Part shown: in pieces, positions 48,294 through 59,569 of the stretch
Numbering within the stretch: position 1 is the stretch's first letter
How the letters are laid out: every line of letters starts with the position of its first letter
Assembly (NCBI GenBank): GCA_900323505.1
Contig: OOIN01000008.1
Span: 992,001-1,056,000 of the forward strand
Direction: 5' to 3'
From: Ustilago trichophora
Taxonomy: Eukaryota > Basidiomycota > Ustilaginomycetes > Ustilaginales > Ustilaginaceae
Length of the DNA: 64,000 bases
Position numbers and translations under genes: made by a program
The notes under the pieces: model-generated
The model's input: the letters and a program-made list of their open reading frames with translations, nothing else
What the model was told of the DNA's origin: nothing
Databases searched by the model: none

Positions 48294-51200
48294 CTAAATG
48301 TAATAGGCAGAAGCGTTTGTACCGCGTCTCTTTGTTGGGGTGTCCTGCGAGGATCCTATGGGGTAGTTGTCTAGGGAGAACTTGTTCTTGCCGCTCTCTA
48401 CGCGTGGACTGGATTTGAGAAGTTTCAGATCCATCTCGATGGTCTTTCGAGGTTTACGTTTGCCAGGTGAACCAGCGGCTCCATTGGGGAGAGGGAGTGG
48501 CGAGGGGGAGCTGGCGGACCATGTAGCGTTGGAAGAGAAAAAGTTGCTCTTGTGCGGGGATCCTGGTTGAACGCCCAACCCGACGGTTGGAGGACGATTG
48601 AAAGTGTGTGCTCCGTAATACGGTTCGTTGTTCGGCGGGTTTGATAGCGACAGATGCGTGGTTCGAGGCAACGTATGGAATCCTTCCGCTGGAACCGCAT
48701 CGTACAGCTTCCTGCGCGGCGATCCAGCGCTAAACACCTCTTCATTCTCACCATCCGACGTCGGAGGAGAAATGACGCCAGCACTCGGGCCGTTGGAACC
48801 ATTACCAGCCTGAACAAGCCGCTGAATCAGTTCCGCTTGCGTCTTCATCCTCGTCTTCCAAGAAGCAACGCTCTTCTCCAAGTCAGCCATGATAGCTCTT
48901 TGACTGTTGATCACCGCATTCAGCCGGTCAATCTCTTCCTTTTCGGCCTTGTTGCTCACCGGGGCAGAAGCGAAGACGGGCTCGTGCGGTAGGAAGGCGC
49001 TCCTCGTACCTGCGCGGGAAGGAGAGGAAGAAGGAGAGCCGAGGGTCGGCTGGTACCGTCTGTACTCTTTCACCGATCCAGCACGGTTAAGACCGCTCAG
49101 ATCGTTGGCAGCAGGACGCAGCTTCGAACCATCTCCTCCTGCAGAAAGTTTGACAGGCGAAGAGGGAACCGACCCACCCACACCCCATGTTCTGTAACCC
49201 GCTTCCTGAGACGAAGGCACAGGCAAAGGCCTAGCAACGGTATTCAACGCCTCCTCGGTCCTCTTCTTCTCCACCAGAACTTGCTCCTCCAGCTCTGCCA
49301 CCTTGGCATTGGCCCTCTTGAGCTCCGCATCGAGAAAAGCGATCCTCTCCATATCCTTGTCACGTCCGCTGGCAGCAGCACGAGCTTTGGCCAACTCAAC
49401 CTGAAGCGACTGGCGCTCTTCCGAGCTGGCACTTAGCTCATCGCGGAGCGTTTCAAGCTCCCGATGAGGGGCGACGGGCTTAGAGGCGAGTTCGGCACGC
49501 ACTTGCTCGAGCTCGACGTGGAGTCTGTCGAGTGCAGAAGTCTTTTCGGCCAGTTCGGCTTCACGTTGCTTGAGCAGGGTCGCTGAATCGTCGGTGGGGA
49601 CCTTGCCGCGGACGAGAGATCGGAATTCTGCAGTAACGTCGTCTTCTTCCTCGGAGGGGCGGGCGGAGGAGGAGGCGATGGTGAGTTTCTCTTGGAGTTC
49701 TGTAGAGCTGGCAACTGCTGCATCGAGCTCTGCCTGCATTGCTTGGTTGGCATTTGCTGCCTCAACCACATCCCTCTCGGCTTTGGACCGTGCCTCTCTC
49801 TCTTCGGCAAAAGATCGCTTCACCGCCTCCAACTCTCCTTCAAACTTGTCCCGCATCGTCTCCGCCTCCTTCTCTTTCGCCTTCAATTGCTCTCTCAACG
49901 CCTCAATCTGACCTTGCAGCGCTTGATCCTCATCACCCGCCCTCGCTTTGGCCACCATCTTGAGCAAACGATTAGCCTCCTGCTCCTCGAGCAACTTTTT
50001 CCGATTCTCCCTCGCCTTCTCCTGTTCCTTGAGCGCAATCTTTCGCGCTTCGTCACGTTCCTCCTTCAACTTGTCGTACGCCAATTCGGCCTCGTCGAGC
50101 TCTTCCTCGTTCAACCGGATCGCTTCCTGGAGTTCTGCTTGGCGGGAGTCCCGCGCGGCAAGTTCGGCCTGGTGGGCAGTGATGAGCGTCTGTCGAGACT
50201 CGATTTGCTGGCGGAGCTGTCGCCGGAGAGCGGCGAGCTCCGCTTCCAGTTCAAAAGGTTTAATACCGCTCAGGGTCGAATCGGTGATGTTACTTGGCCC
50301 GGGGACGGGGCTGTTGTAGCCGGAACCGGATCCACCACCGGCGAAAAAGTCGCTCATACGTGGACCGCGACGAGCCAGAGCCAAGGCATGCGCATTGCGG
50401 CCCCGAACAGGTGTGCTGGGCCCAGCAACGGCGTTGCCCTCAGCAGAGACGTCGGCAGCCACGCTCTGACTGGTGAGGATAAGACGGGTCAGGTGCTCGA
50501 TCTGACCTTTGAGGTCGGTACGCTTCTTCTGCATGTCTTCGACCTCGCGTTGTGCTGCTTCCTTTTGCTGATTCAGCTCGTCCAGCTTTTGCTGGGATTC
50601 GAGGGAGACTTCGGGTGAGACGGTCGCAACGACGACGTTGTCCGGGTTGGGTGAGGGCCCGTTTGCCTCCAACCTGGCACGCAAGGCATCCAGCTCCTTT
50701 CGATACTTCTGCAGGAGAGCCTTGTCATCCATCGCTGTACCCTTCTTCGCTGTGGTAACGACCAGCTTGCACCGTTTACCAAATTTGAGCGTCGATAGCG
50801 TCTCGTTGGCATGCTCTGTATCCGGGCTAAGAGTGCAGATCACCGCAATCCTCGCGTTACCCGAAAGCGAAGTTTGCAAGATTCGAGTCAACTTGGAGTC
50901 CCTATACGGGATGTGGGCATCTCCGTGGTCCGAAGGTTCCGTGAGTTTGCCAATGACGGTACCGAGGGTGAGGAGGGACTTGTTGATGAAAGCGCCTTCT
51001 TTGCGTCTCTCTGCTTGACTTGCTGCACGTTCGGATCCGGCCAAATCGATGAGGTTGAGTTGGCTGATGCGGACCTCTTTGCCACTGGAAGGAGTGTCGC
51101 GGGCGCGAGATTCGATGGTGAGCTGGAAGACGCAGTGGGATCGAGAACTGCGCTCGTTCCAGTCGGTGGCTCCGACATGACGCTCGTCTTGACCGCGTTG

Positions 51201-52739
51201 GATCAGGTCGAGAACGGTGTCGGAGTCGGTGACGATCTCTTCGCGGAGACCGGTGATGATGACACGGCTCTGTTTCTGGTCTTCGATGATGCGAAGCGTA
51301 GACGACTGCGACTGGCCTGAGGCATGGCTGGAGCCGCCTTTGATAGGCGATGCAGGACGATCGGTGGTCTGCAGCGAGGATCCGGACAGAGGTGGCAGAG
51401 GAGCAAGCAAGTCCTTGAGCGTTTCATTGTAGATCTCGAGGTAGCTAACGCGAAGCAGGAACTCGCGATCAGGTTCATCCTTGATCATCTCGAAAACTTG
51501 CTCGACGGCTCGTGGGATAACACCTGGCTCCTTATCACTACCCGACATGGTGTGAGTTTTACCACTGCCCGTTTGACCATAGGCAAAGACGGTACCATTG
51601 TAGCCTTCCATGGCAGCACGTACGACGGGAGCAATGTGCGAGTGATACATGTCATCGGTGGTCTGCTCTCCTGTGATGAGCTTGTCGAACTGGAAATGGT
51701 ACGTAGATGTGGATGCATCCTCGTGGTCGAGATCGTGGACAGAGGGTGCGGCAGCGATGGACGCGCCGGCACCTGCACGCTCGGAAGAGGTGGTCCTCTT
51801 GGCGATGGCAGGATGGTGCTCGGTGGGGACGATCTGATTTTTGGTCGAGTCGCAGTTCCAGACGGCGGGATCTGAGTTGGCCGTTGCGGCTCGAGAAGGA
51901 CGCATACGGACGCAGACGACAACATTCTGCTTGGATTCTGAGGCTGTCGAAGAGGTTGAGGAAGCGACCTCTGCTGGCTTAGAAGGTGATGTCATAGGTG
52001 TGGCTGACGGTGTGGACTCATCTTCGGCCACAGTTGCCAGGCTCGACTCTGGATTGGAGGAAAAGATCGAAGCTGGCTCGGGTGATGCCTTATCGGACGA
52101 TGTGCTGGCCTCTTTGATGGGGGCCGTCGAAGCCGAAGAAGGCTTTGTGAAGGGGGAGGACTTGGCGGCGGAACCCACCTTGGCCTTCTTGGCCATAGCT
52201 GCTGCGTTGGAGCTACGATGCTCTGAGTTGGTGTGGACGATGGTGGAACGGCGTCTTGCCAGAGTAGATGAAGGTTGAGCGTCGATGGTGGTAGTAGAGG
52301 TAGCAGCTTTGGAAGTGCGTGGTGTAGTTAGCAGTGTAGATCTACGAGGAGAGACTGCTGCGGCATGAATACTCTGCTTGTGGGCAGAGGTAGAGGGGCG
52401 TGCGGGGCTAGCAGTTGACTTTGTTGGCTCCTTTGCACAGGAAGGAGGTGAGGGCTCTGCAGTGAGGCAAGGCTCGGAACAGGGAAGGGAGGCGAGAGAT
52501 GTAGCAGGAGAAAGTGCAGTAGAGAGCGAGGAAGAGGTGGAAGCGGAAGAGTGGGCTTGCAAGAGAGACAAGATGCTACTGTTGCTCGCGCTTGAGGGTA
52601 CTGAATCGGCAGTAGACAGCGTAGAAGAGGCCGAGCTGCTTGCAGGCAGGCCGGACTGGCTAGTTTTGGCACCTGAAGCGGTAGGGAAGGATGAGGGAGA
52701 GTTGGGAGCAGATGAAGTCGAGGATCGGAAACGGAACAT
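48294..52739 (-). CDS. kinesin motor, kinesin-7/CENP-E-like
   Basis: 1481 residues, one exon. A Ser/Ala/Thr-rich extension of about 270 residues precedes the motor domain (residues about 271-660). The motor has NVVVCVRMRPS, the P-loop AYGQTGSGKTHTM, switch I NERSSRSH and switch II LIDLAGSERAA, then ETLSTLKFGKRCKLVVT, which ends the catalytic core. Heptad-rich Glu/Lys/Ala helices follow (about 680-1200), predicting dimerising coiled coil, and a Ser/Pro-rich tail. An N-terminal motor ending in LKFGKRCK places it in the CENP-E/Kip2 group (kinesin-7), plus-end motors for microtubule dynamics and chromosome or cargo transport. Assignment within the group is by pattern only. It starts divergently from the GBD/FH3 gene. 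Confidence 0.88.
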   Translation of the reverse strand: MFRFRSSTSSAPNSPSSFPTASGAKTSQSGLPASSSASSTLSTADSVPSSASNSSILSLLQAHSSASTSSSLSTALSPATSLASLPCSEPCLTAEPSPPSCAKEPTKSTASPARPSTSAHKQSIHAAAVSPRRSTLLTTPRTSKAATSTTTIDAQPSSTLARRRSTIVHTNSEHRSSNAAAMAKKAKVGSAAKSSPFTKPSSASTAPIKEASTSSDKASPEPASIFSSNPESSLATVAEDESTPSATPMTSPSKPAEVASSTSSTASESKQNVVVCVRMRPSRAATANSDPAVWNCDSTKNQIVPTEHHPAIAKRTTSSERAGAGASIAAAPSVHDLDHEDASTSTYHFQFDKLITGEQTTDDMYHSHIAPVVRAAMEGYNGTVFAYGQTGSGKTHTMSGSDKEPGVIPRAVEQVFEMIKDEPDREFLLRVSYLEIYNETLKDLLAPLPPLSGSSLQTTDRPASPIKGGSSHASGQSQSSTLRIIEDQKQSRVIITGLREEIVTDSDTVLDLIQRGQDERHVGATDWNERSSRSHCVFQLTIESRARDTPSSGKEVRISQLNLIDLAGSERAASQAERRKEGAFINKSLLTLGTVIGKLTEPSDHGDAHIPYRDSKLTRILQTSLSGNARIAVICTLSPDTEHANETLSTLKFGKRCKLVVTTAKKGTAMDDKALLQKYRKELDALRARLEANGPSPNPDNVVVATVSPEVSLESQQKLDELNQQKEAAQREVEDMQKKRTDLKGQIEHLTRLILTSQSVAADVSAEGNAVAGPSTPVRGRNAHALALARRGPRMSDFFAGGGSGSGYNSPVPGPSNITDSTLSGIKPFELEAELAALRRQLRQQIESRQTLITAHQAELAARDSRQAELQEAIRLNEEELDEAELAYDKLKEERDEARKIALKEQEKARENRKKLLEEQEANRLLKMVAKARAGDEDQALQGQIEALREQLKAKEKEAETMRDKFEGELEAVKRSFAEEREARSKAERDVVEAANANQAMQAELDAAVASSTELQEKLTIASSSARPSEEEDDVTAEFRSLVRGKVPTDDSATLLKQREAELAEKTSALDRLHVELEQVRAELASKPVAPHRELETLRDELSASSEERQSLQVELAKARAAASGRDKDMERIAFLDAELKRANAKVAELEEQVLVEKKRTEEALNTVARPLPVPSSQEAGYRTWGVGGSVPSSPVKLSAGGDGSKLRPAANDLSGLNRAGSVKEYRRYQPTLGSPSSSPSRAGTRSAFLPHEPVFASAPVSNKAEKEEIDRLNAVINSQRAIMADLEKSVASWKTRMKTQAELIQRLVQAGNGSNGPSAGVISPPTSDGENEEVFSAGSPRRKLYDAVPAEGFHTLPRTTHLSLSNPPNNEPYYGAHTFNRPPTVGLGVQPGSPHKSNFFSSNATWSASSPSPLPLPNGAAGSPGKRKPRKTIEMDLKLLKSSPRVESGKNKFSLDNYPIGSSQDTPTKRRGTNASAYYI

Positions 52740-54117
52740 GACGCGGGTGGATGCAGCACAAAGCTCGTGTGATGCAGCTAGACAGAGTGGCTATGGTACA
52801 CGAAAGCCTAGACAGGGATATAGTGACTGGAGAAGGCTACAGCGAGAGACCGGCTATCGCTGTGGAATACGGGCTGAGACAGACAGAGCTGCAGGTGTAA
52901 AGGGTTACAGAATTGGACTCGCTGACTAGAACAGGGTCTCGTGCAGTATAGAGCTTGGTGTGGTGTGCAGAGATGCAAGTGATATGAGATAGGAGTGGCT
53001 TGAAAAGCGGTGCTGCGGTGTGATGCGGTGGAAGGTGGGTGGAAGAGTTGGAGTGGGGATGGAATAGATATGGTGGTAGAAGTATGTATCAACCCCGAAC
53101 CGGAGTGTAGGATGCAGCAGGTCGATTCGTTTGCTGTTGAGGCTGTTGCTGTGTGACGATCTTCTCACTTTTTCGTTTGTTTGACAGTGAACGCTAAACG
53201 AGACGGCAAAAGGAGAATGCAGGGCATCCAGTGCATTGTGCAGACGTACTATGCTCATGGAGAGCATAGCAAGGGACAGTCGAGGCAGTTGAGCACAGAG
53301 TGTTGATGTTGAGTCAATCTCCAACTTTTGTGCAGTTGTGCGCAGTTGGACTGCAGCAAAAGACGCGCGCTCGGCCTTTTTCCCTCACGTGGCTGTCATC
53401 TTTTTATCTTTTTTGTTTTTGCGCTCCAGATACCGTTGTTGATGTTGCCGATGCAACACTTTTGAAGAGGAGCCTTTGCCGTTTCTCCAGCAACAGCAGC
53501 ATTGATCCACCCTCGCCTGTCTAACTTGTTCAGAAGCCCCTTTGTTGCATCCTCCAACATGGCAATGGAAGCAAGCCATTGATGGAGCGATGGTGTGTCG
53601 AGCAACCTCGAAGGGGCGCTGAAGATAGAAAGCGGAATGCACGTGATGCAGAGTCGCGCAACACGTCTTTTCGGCACTTTCTCTTGTGTCACAAGGTTGT
53701 CCAAGTTGGCGTAGAATTTTGGCCCTGAAAAGTCGCACAATCAACCTGTGTCTGCCTGTGCTGTACTGTACTGTACTCTCTTGAATGCTGATCAGAGCGC
53801 TGGTTGCAATCGACGCCCAGCTGCTGCTTGGGACAACTACAAGTCCATGCAGACAGAGCTTGTTCTGTGCTGCGCCCATGTCCCGTCGAGAACCCTGCCT
53901 TTGGCTAAACACTATATCCCTTCCTAATCAGGTCGTGGCTCCACGCTCCACAAACAACCGAGCTCCCACACCAGCCTTCTTGCTCTTCATTCCTTCTTTC
54001 CCTCTCCCACTCATCTCGCCAACCTTCATCTCTCTTGACTTCTCCTCACCATCAGTCCAACATCCTAAACCCTCGTCGGCAGCACACTGAGCTGCGCAGG
54101 CGCTTCAGCTTGCCATT
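52740..54117. other. divergent promoter region between kinesin and GBD/FH3 gene
   Basis: 1.4 kb with no gene. A GCTGTACTGTACTGTACTCT tract (53760-53779) lies about 340 bp before the GBD/FH3 start, and a pyrimidine-rich stretch precedes that ATG. Confidence 0.5.
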
Positions 54118-56763
54118 ATGGCCGCCGCTATCCCCATTCGACCCGGCCAGTACTCGCGCCAGCATTCTGGTTTTACATCCTCCTCATCAGGTCCTCAGAG
54201 TGGAAAGGAAAACGAGCCACTTCCGCCTCGACAGCAACACCAACATGAGAGGGGAAGATCTACGGCCACCACCACTTCCGCACAACCTATCGCTGTAGAC
54301 CCCAAATATCGCCTCCGTGGCAACTCACCCGATGACAACGAACGAGCTTCTCGATCCAAGCTCAGCTCCTCTTTCAGCCCAAAGAAGGGCTTGCGAAGTC
54401 GTAGCCGTAGCCGCAGCAGGTTGTTTGGTAAAGACAAGACCGATTCGCTCAACAATCAGGCTGCTCCAGCCCAGCCTTACGCCGCTACACGCACACCTGA
54501 ACAGATCGATGCCGACTTTCTCGACTTGTTGGACGAGCTGCAGGTGCAGCCCGACCTCCGTCGAAAGCTGTTGCTGCTTAGCTCCACTGTCAAAGCCTCG
54601 ATGCTGCAAGGTCAAGCCACGCTCAGCTTGGCCGCTTTCGGGCTAGACGATGCTTCCATGTCCTCTTCGCCCACCAAATCGTCACGCATGCCCATCCCGG
54701 AAATGCTCAAAGGCAAACCGGCAAGCCGTCCCGCCTCCAGCATCTTTACATCTTCTCCGCTCCTTGACCCCAGTTTTGCTGCAAACAGCGACGCTGCCGA
54801 GCTGATGGCGCCCCCCAATACAGCCCAGCTGTTTGGAGCCGGGCCCCCTCGACAGGTCTCTGCTGGCTCCATCGACTCTGCATCATCTGGTTCTGGTCAT
54901 GCTAAGCAGCCCTCAAATACTTCGCGCAGTGCCATCCGCGACGCTTTCAAAAAATCCACCCCTAACCTCGGTCAAGGTGGCTCGTTCATCTCTCTCGCTG
55001 CTTCGGCCGCTGGCGGCACAAGCAGCACAGCCTCCACCGCTAGACCGCGTTCCATGTCTTTCGGCAAAGAATTCGCCGCTTCTTTTGGAAAAGAAACCCC
55101 AGAGAGTTTTGCCACCATGCTCAAGTGCACCGATGCGAGTCGTATTGACGTTGCTCGTGTTAAGCGTATGCGCGCAGTGCTCGCTGCCGAGTCCCCAGCC
55201 TGGATTTCCACTTTCATCAGCCTCGAATGCGGCGGCTACGATGCCATGCTCGCCCGACTTGACGAGCTTTTGGGGATGGAATGGAGAGAGGAGCAGCACG
55301 ATGATATGCTCCTCCACGAGCTCCTCCGTTGCTTTGTTGCCCTCAGCACCACCGAAGTAGGCCGTGACGCGCTCGCCTCACAAGCTCCTCGACCTTTCCG
55401 CCAACTCGTCGATCTCCTCTTCTCCGAGAAGAAACCCGGTGACCTCTCGACCCGCAAGCTCATGATCGAGCTACTATCCATCCTCCTCGATCTGCAACTC
55501 CCCGCCTCTCAGTCCCACTCGCAATCTTCGCTCAACTACCTTCTCTCTCTGCTGCAAAACCCCTCTGACCCTGCAAAAGAGGCTGTAGTCGACTTTATCA
55601 AGCAGACCCACGCCCCTCGACCGTTCAAGACCTACGTGGTCGAGGTGGCCTGTGTCTGTCGAGACTACTTTTGGATTTTTTGCCATTCCCAAAACTTCTA
55701 CTGGCGATTCGACGAGCTTGCCGATAAGATTGACTCGATCCAGGGTCCCAAAGTGCCTGGAGGTATGACGGGAGGGGTTGAATTTGAAGCGATGGCGTAT
55801 CTCACCGTTCATCTGCGGCTTATCAACTCGATTTCAAGTGTACTGGTTCAGATCAAAGCTCATCAGCTTCCGAGACCGACCATGAGCGCGTTGGAGTTTC
55901 ATACGAATCTTTTCGCTTCGGGCATAGAGCGAGTGCTAGCCACGCTGAGGAGAAGCTCCCAGCACTACTATCCAACAACACATCTCGAAATGGCAAGGTA
56001 TTTGAATCTGGCACAGCAGGCTGGATATGCGTTGCCGTATCATCTGACGGATTGGTTGGAGAGTCCCAAGCTCAAACCTGCGCCACTCTTGCCGCCGTTG
56101 GAACTGCCGTATTTGCAACCGGGGGCGGTAGCAGCTCAGCCGGCGATCCAGACGGGTGGTGCCAATGTAGGATATGGATTGGCAGGGGCATTCATCGTCC
56201 CCAGTGCCCCTGTGCGCGGATCGTCATTCGACGCCCAACCCCAGCACCATGTCGGTAAAGAAACCGCTGCACCTGTGGCTGTCACATCCACCATTTCACG
56301 ATCCAACGCCATTCGCAGTTCCACAACTTCACCCAGCAAAACCAGCCGATCTCCCAAACCACACCATCTTGCCTCTAACGAAGAGTCCAGAGATGGATAT
56401 TGGGACTTTACCTCTCCCACCACTACATCCATTACGCAGCACGAGCCTCATCCCCCTTCGCACAGAATAGTCGAAACGGTATCCTTCGACCGCAAACTAG
56501 ACAGCCAATTCACTCTGCCCAATTCAGCACAAGTGGGTCTCCCGACAAGTTCAACATCCAAACGCATCTTGGGTCTAAACGAGGCCGTGTCACAAGACCT
56601 ACTCTCAACCCCCCAATCTCCCCACTTCCACTTACATTCCACGGCTACAACCACTCTGACAGGCCGAGGCTCAATCGTAGGCTCAGCCGTCGAAAAATGG
56701 GAAAGAATGACCATCTCACCTTCTACTGATCATCGTGCTTCTGGTAAATCTTCCAACAGCTAA
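54118..56763 (+). CDS. formin-type GBD/FH3 domain protein lacking FH2
   Basis: 881 residues, single exon, ATG at 54118. The first 120 residues are disordered with an Arg-Ser run (LRSRSRSRSRLFGK). A short helical block follows (residues about 125-175, TPEQIDADFLDLLDELQVQP). The Rho-GTPase-binding/FH3 region covers about 328-655: TPESFATMLKCTDASRIDV, RVKRMRAVLAAESPAWISTF, WREEQHDDMLLHELLRCFVAL, MIELLSILLDL and VACVCRDYFWIF, an armadillo-like arrangement known from diaphanous formins. After that come about 220 disordered residues with no FH1 polyproline or FH2 actin domain, and the stop is clear. It may act as a Rho/Cdc42 effector or scaffold without nucleating actin. The next gene is convergent, 235 bp away, so the missing FH2 is not simply further downstream. 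Confidence 0.8.
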   Translation: MAAAIPIRPGQYSRQHSGFTSSSSGPQSGKENEPLPPRQQHQHERGRSTATTTSAQPIAVDPKYRLRGNSPDDNERASRSKLSSSFSPKKGLRSRSRSRSRLFGKDKTDSLNNQAAPAQPYAATRTPEQIDADFLDLLDELQVQPDLRRKLLLLSSTVKASMLQGQATLSLAAFGLDDASMSSSPTKSSRMPIPEMLKGKPASRPASSIFTSSPLLDPSFAANSDAAELMAPPNTAQLFGAGPPRQVSAGSIDSASSGSGHAKQPSNTSRSAIRDAFKKSTPNLGQGGSFISLAASAAGGTSSTASTARPRSMSFGKEFAASFGKETPESFATMLKCTDASRIDVARVKRMRAVLAAESPAWISTFISLECGGYDAMLARLDELLGMEWREEQHDDMLLHELLRCFVALSTTEVGRDALASQAPRPFRQLVDLLFSEKKPGDLSTRKLMIELLSILLDLQLPASQSHSQSSLNYLLSLLQNPSDPAKEAVVDFIKQTHAPRPFKTYVVEVACVCRDYFWIFCHSQNFYWRFDELADKIDSIQGPKVPGGMTGGVEFEAMAYLTVHLRLINSISSVLVQIKAHQLPRPTMSALEFHTNLFASGIERVLATLRRSSQHYYPTTHLEMARYLNLAQQAGYALPYHLTDWLESPKLKPAPLLPPLELPYLQPGAVAAQPAIQTGGANVGYGLAGAFIVPSAPVRGSSFDAQPQHHVGKETAAPVAVTSTISRSNAIRSSTTSPSKTSRSPKPHHLASNEESRDGYWDFTSPTTTSITQHEPHPPSHRIVETVSFDRKLDSQFTLPNSAQVGLPTSSTSKRILGLNEAVSQDLLSTPQSPHFHLHSTATTTLTGRGSIVGSAVEKWERMTISPSTDHRASGKSSNS

Positions 56764-56998
56764 AACCTCTATTATCCGTTTATTGCAAATCGACTTGTTT
56801 CTCTGGTACATTTTTTTTTTTTTTTTCTTTTTGGTTTTCGCAAAGTTGATTCTTTTAGGTTCTGATACAATGACACATGATCCATCCCTTGTTAGCAACG
56901 AGATACGATTGAGAGTTGTGAATGATGAAAAAAAAAAAAGAACGGATTTATAAGAATACAATACGAAAAAGGTGAGAGAGGTGCTAAATGTTCAACGA
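56764..56998. other. short convergent intergenic region
   Basis: 235 bp between two stop codons with a T-rich run (56810-56833) and an A run (56928-56939). On the plus and minus strand respectively these may help 3'-end formation. Confidence 0.4.
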
Positions 56999-59569
56999 TT
57001 AGAGCTTTTCAGCCTTTGAACTTGCCAAACCAGCTGGAGTGGGGAAATCCTCAGGAGGTGGGGGAGGTGCACTGATCTCACCCTTCCTCTTCAGTCTTCC
57101 CTTTTTATCCAGATACTGATCTGCCTCGTCTGCATGGCTGAAAGGTCTTGGGCCCAAAAGGTTTCTCATATCTTCTCGGGTGATGACTTCCTTCTCGAGC
57201 AGCAGTTGGGCGACTTTCTCCACGTCGGCTTTGTGATCTTCCAGCAACTGGGTGGTACGTTTGTGTGCTTCGGCAACCATTTTGCGCACCTCGAAATCGA
57301 GCATTTCTCCCGTACGTTCAGAGTAGGGCTTGTGCATGGATTCTTGCTCGGTGCGGTACGAGATGGGGCCGAGTTCCTTGTTCATTCCGTACGAGGCGCA
57401 GATTTCGAACGCCATACGGGTGATTTTGGAAAGATCATCCTGAGCTCCAGTGGTGATGGTGGTGAAGAAGATCTCTTCAGATACTCGACCTCCGAGAGTC
57501 ATGCACATGCGATCGAGCAGCTGCTCGGTCGAGAAGAGATAGCGCTCCTTGGGCAGATACTGAGCGTATCCCAACGCTCCAACTCCACGAGGAATGATGG
57601 AAACTTTGAGCAGAGGATCGGCGTGCTCCAAGAACCATCCACAGACAGCATGTCCAGCTTCGTGGTAGGCAACCGTCTTCTTCTCCTCGGGCGACAAGAC
57701 GCGAGATTTCTTCTCGAGACCCGCAATCACACGCTCGATGGCTTGCTCGAAATGATGCTCCTCGATCGACTCGGCGCCTCCACGGGCAGCAATGAGCGCA
57801 GCTTCGTTGCAGACGTTGGCGACATCGGCACCGCTAAAGCCGGGGGTCAAGGTGCTGAGCTTCTCGGCGAGAAGGTCGCGATCGGTGGAAGAGTGGAGGG
57901 TGAGCGGCTTGAGGTGGACGAGGAAGATGTCCTTTCGACCCGAGATGTCGGGACGATCGATGGCAATGTGTCGGTCGAATCGGCCAGGTCGCATCAGGGC
58001 AGCATCGAGGACGTCGGGTCGGTTGGTACCGGCGAGAACAACGACGTGCTCCTCGGTTCCGAAACCGTCCATCTGGACGAGCAACTCGTTGAGCGTTGAT
58101 TCGCGCTCGTCGTTGCCGCCAAAGTTGCCACCTTTACCACGACTCTTGCCGATGGCATCGATCTCGTCAATGAAGATGATGCAAGGAGCGTGCTTCTTGG
58201 CGTTGGCAAACATGTCTCGCACTCGACTGGGACCGACACCGACAAACATCTCGACGAACTCGGAACCGGAGACGGAAAGGAAAGGAACACCAGCTTCACC
58301 CGCGGTAGCCTTGGCGAGCAAGGTCTTACCGGTACCGGGTGGACCCGAGAGAATGGCACCACGGGGGATCTTGGCACCGAGCTTCTCGTACTTTTCGGGT
58401 TTCTTGAGGAAGTTGACAAACTCCATGATTTCTTCCTTGGCCTCGTCCATTCCGGCGACGTTCTTGAATTTGGTCTTTACGTCGGTCTCCTGGTTGAACA
58501 TCTTGGCGCGGGACTTGCCGATACCAAAGATACCACCGGGACCGCCACCACCGCCTCCGCCCATGGCACCACCGGCAGCTCGTCGCGACATCCAGAAGAG
58601 GAGACCGGCGATGAGGAGGGTGGGAGCAAAGTGGAGCAAGGTGGAGGCGGTCGAGATCTCCTCGTGGTAGGCGACGGGGATCCTCTCGTTGGCAGGGATC
58701 TCGAGCTCACGCTGAGCGTCGTCGAGTCGTCGCTCAAAGGCCTCTACGGAACCGACGCTGAACCAGTAGGCAGCGTGACCGCTGCCGCTGGCAGGAGTGC
58801 TGCTGGAGCCGCCCTGAGATGGGTACATGGAGCCGGTGGCGTTGGAGTGGAGGTAGACCTTGACCTTGGATCGGTTGACTACGACGAGACGGTCGACGAG
58901 ACCCTTGTCGAGGAAAGCGGTGCGGAACTCTTGCCAGGTGATCTCGCGGCTGGGCTGGTCAGGTGATGTGAGGCGGTAGAGGAGGTAGGTGGAGACGATG
59001 GTGGCCAAGATGGTGTTGGCGTTGATGCGGATCTCGGTGTACGGGCCGTTGGGACCGCCACCGGAAGAGCCGTTGGCGCCGGAGGAAGACTTTTGAGCCT
59101 TGTTGGATTTGCGCTCGGCAACGTCGTCGTCGTCTGCCTCGGACTGCTTGGTGTTCTTGCTGGAAGAGGGTTTCTTGTCGTCGGTGTCAAAGAACTGCTT
59201 GAGGTTTTCGGGAAGGCTGCTACCTGCGTTTCGGTGGCGTGCCTCGTTGAGACCACGTTGTACGGACTCGTCAAACTCCTTCTTCTTGTGCTTGTGCTCA
59301 TCCTCGTCGTGCTCGTTTAGGGAACGGTTGTTCTTCTTGTCGCCATGCTCTGATGGTGTAGCGTAGTATCTGGACTGCAGCTTGAGGGCATGGTGCGGCA
59401 GAGAGGCACGAAGCGATGTGGAAGCGGTGTTGGATGTTGAGGCCGAAAGGTTGGTGAAGGTACGGTAAGCAGCCGAGGAGGAAGCGACGTTGCTAGAGAA
59501 AGAAGTGGAGCGGGAAGCAGCAAAGCCAAGACGGCCTGCGACCGAGCGAGATGTTAAAGAGCGCAGCAT
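56999..59569 (-). CDS. mitochondrial m-AAA protease subunit (AFG3/YTA12 family)
   Basis: 856 residues, one exon. The Arg/Ser-rich N terminus lacking acids ([20 protein letters not shown]) is a mitochondrial presequence. Two membrane segments lie near residues 195-208 ([14 protein letters not shown]) and 310-327 ([15 protein letters not shown]), bracketing the FtsH-ext intermembrane domain. The AAA module has Walker A GPPGTGKT (about 408), Walker [12 protein letters not shown] and the second region of homology [15 protein letters not shown]. The zinc protease motif HEAGH lies near 640. The layout is that of inner-membrane m-AAA proteases, which face the matrix, degrade misfolded membrane proteins and process ribosomal protein L32. 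Yeast has two paralogues, Afg3 and Yta12; I cannot say which this is. It starts divergently from SWI1. Confidence 0.93.
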   Translation of the reverse strand: MLRSLTSRSVAGRLGFAASRSTSFSSNVASSSAAYRTFTNLSASTSNTASTSLRASLPHHALKLQSRYYATPSEHGDKKNNRSLNEHDEDEHKHKKKEFDESVQRGLNEARHRNAGSSLPENLKQFFDTDDKKPSSSKNTKQSEADDDDVAERKSNKAQKSSSGANGSSGGGPNGPYTEIRINANTILATIVSTYLLYRLTSPDQPSREITWQEFRTAFLDKGLVDRLVVVNRSKVKVYLHSNATGSMYPSQGGSSSTPASGSGHAAYWFSVGSVEAFERRLDDAQRELEIPANERIPVAYHEEISTASTLLHFAPTLLIAGLLFWMSRRAAGGAMGGGGGGGPGGIFGIGKSRAKMFNQETDVKTKFKNVAGMDEAKEEIMEFVNFLKKPEKYEKLGAKIPRGAILSGPPGTGKTLLAKATAGEAGVPFLSVSGSEFVEMFVGVGPSRVRDMFANAKKHAPCIIFIDEIDAIGKSRGKGGNFGGNDERESTLNELLVQMDGFGTEEHVVVLAGTNRPDVLDAALMRPGRFDRHIAIDRPDISGRKDIFLVHLKPLTLHSSTDRDLLAEKLSTLTPGFSGADVANVCNEAALIAARGGAESIEEHHFEQAIERVIAGLEKKSRVLSPEEKKTVAYHEAGHAVCGWFLEHADPLLKVSIIPRGVGALGYAQYLPKERYLFSTEQLLDRMCMTLGGRVSEEIFFTTITTGAQDDLSKITRMAFEICASYGMNKELGPISYRTEQESMHKPYSERTGEMLDFEVRKMVAEAHKRTTQLLEDHKADVEKVAQLLLEKEVITREDMRNLLGPRPFSHADEADQYLDKKGRLKRKGEISAPPPPPEDFPTPAGLASSKAEKL

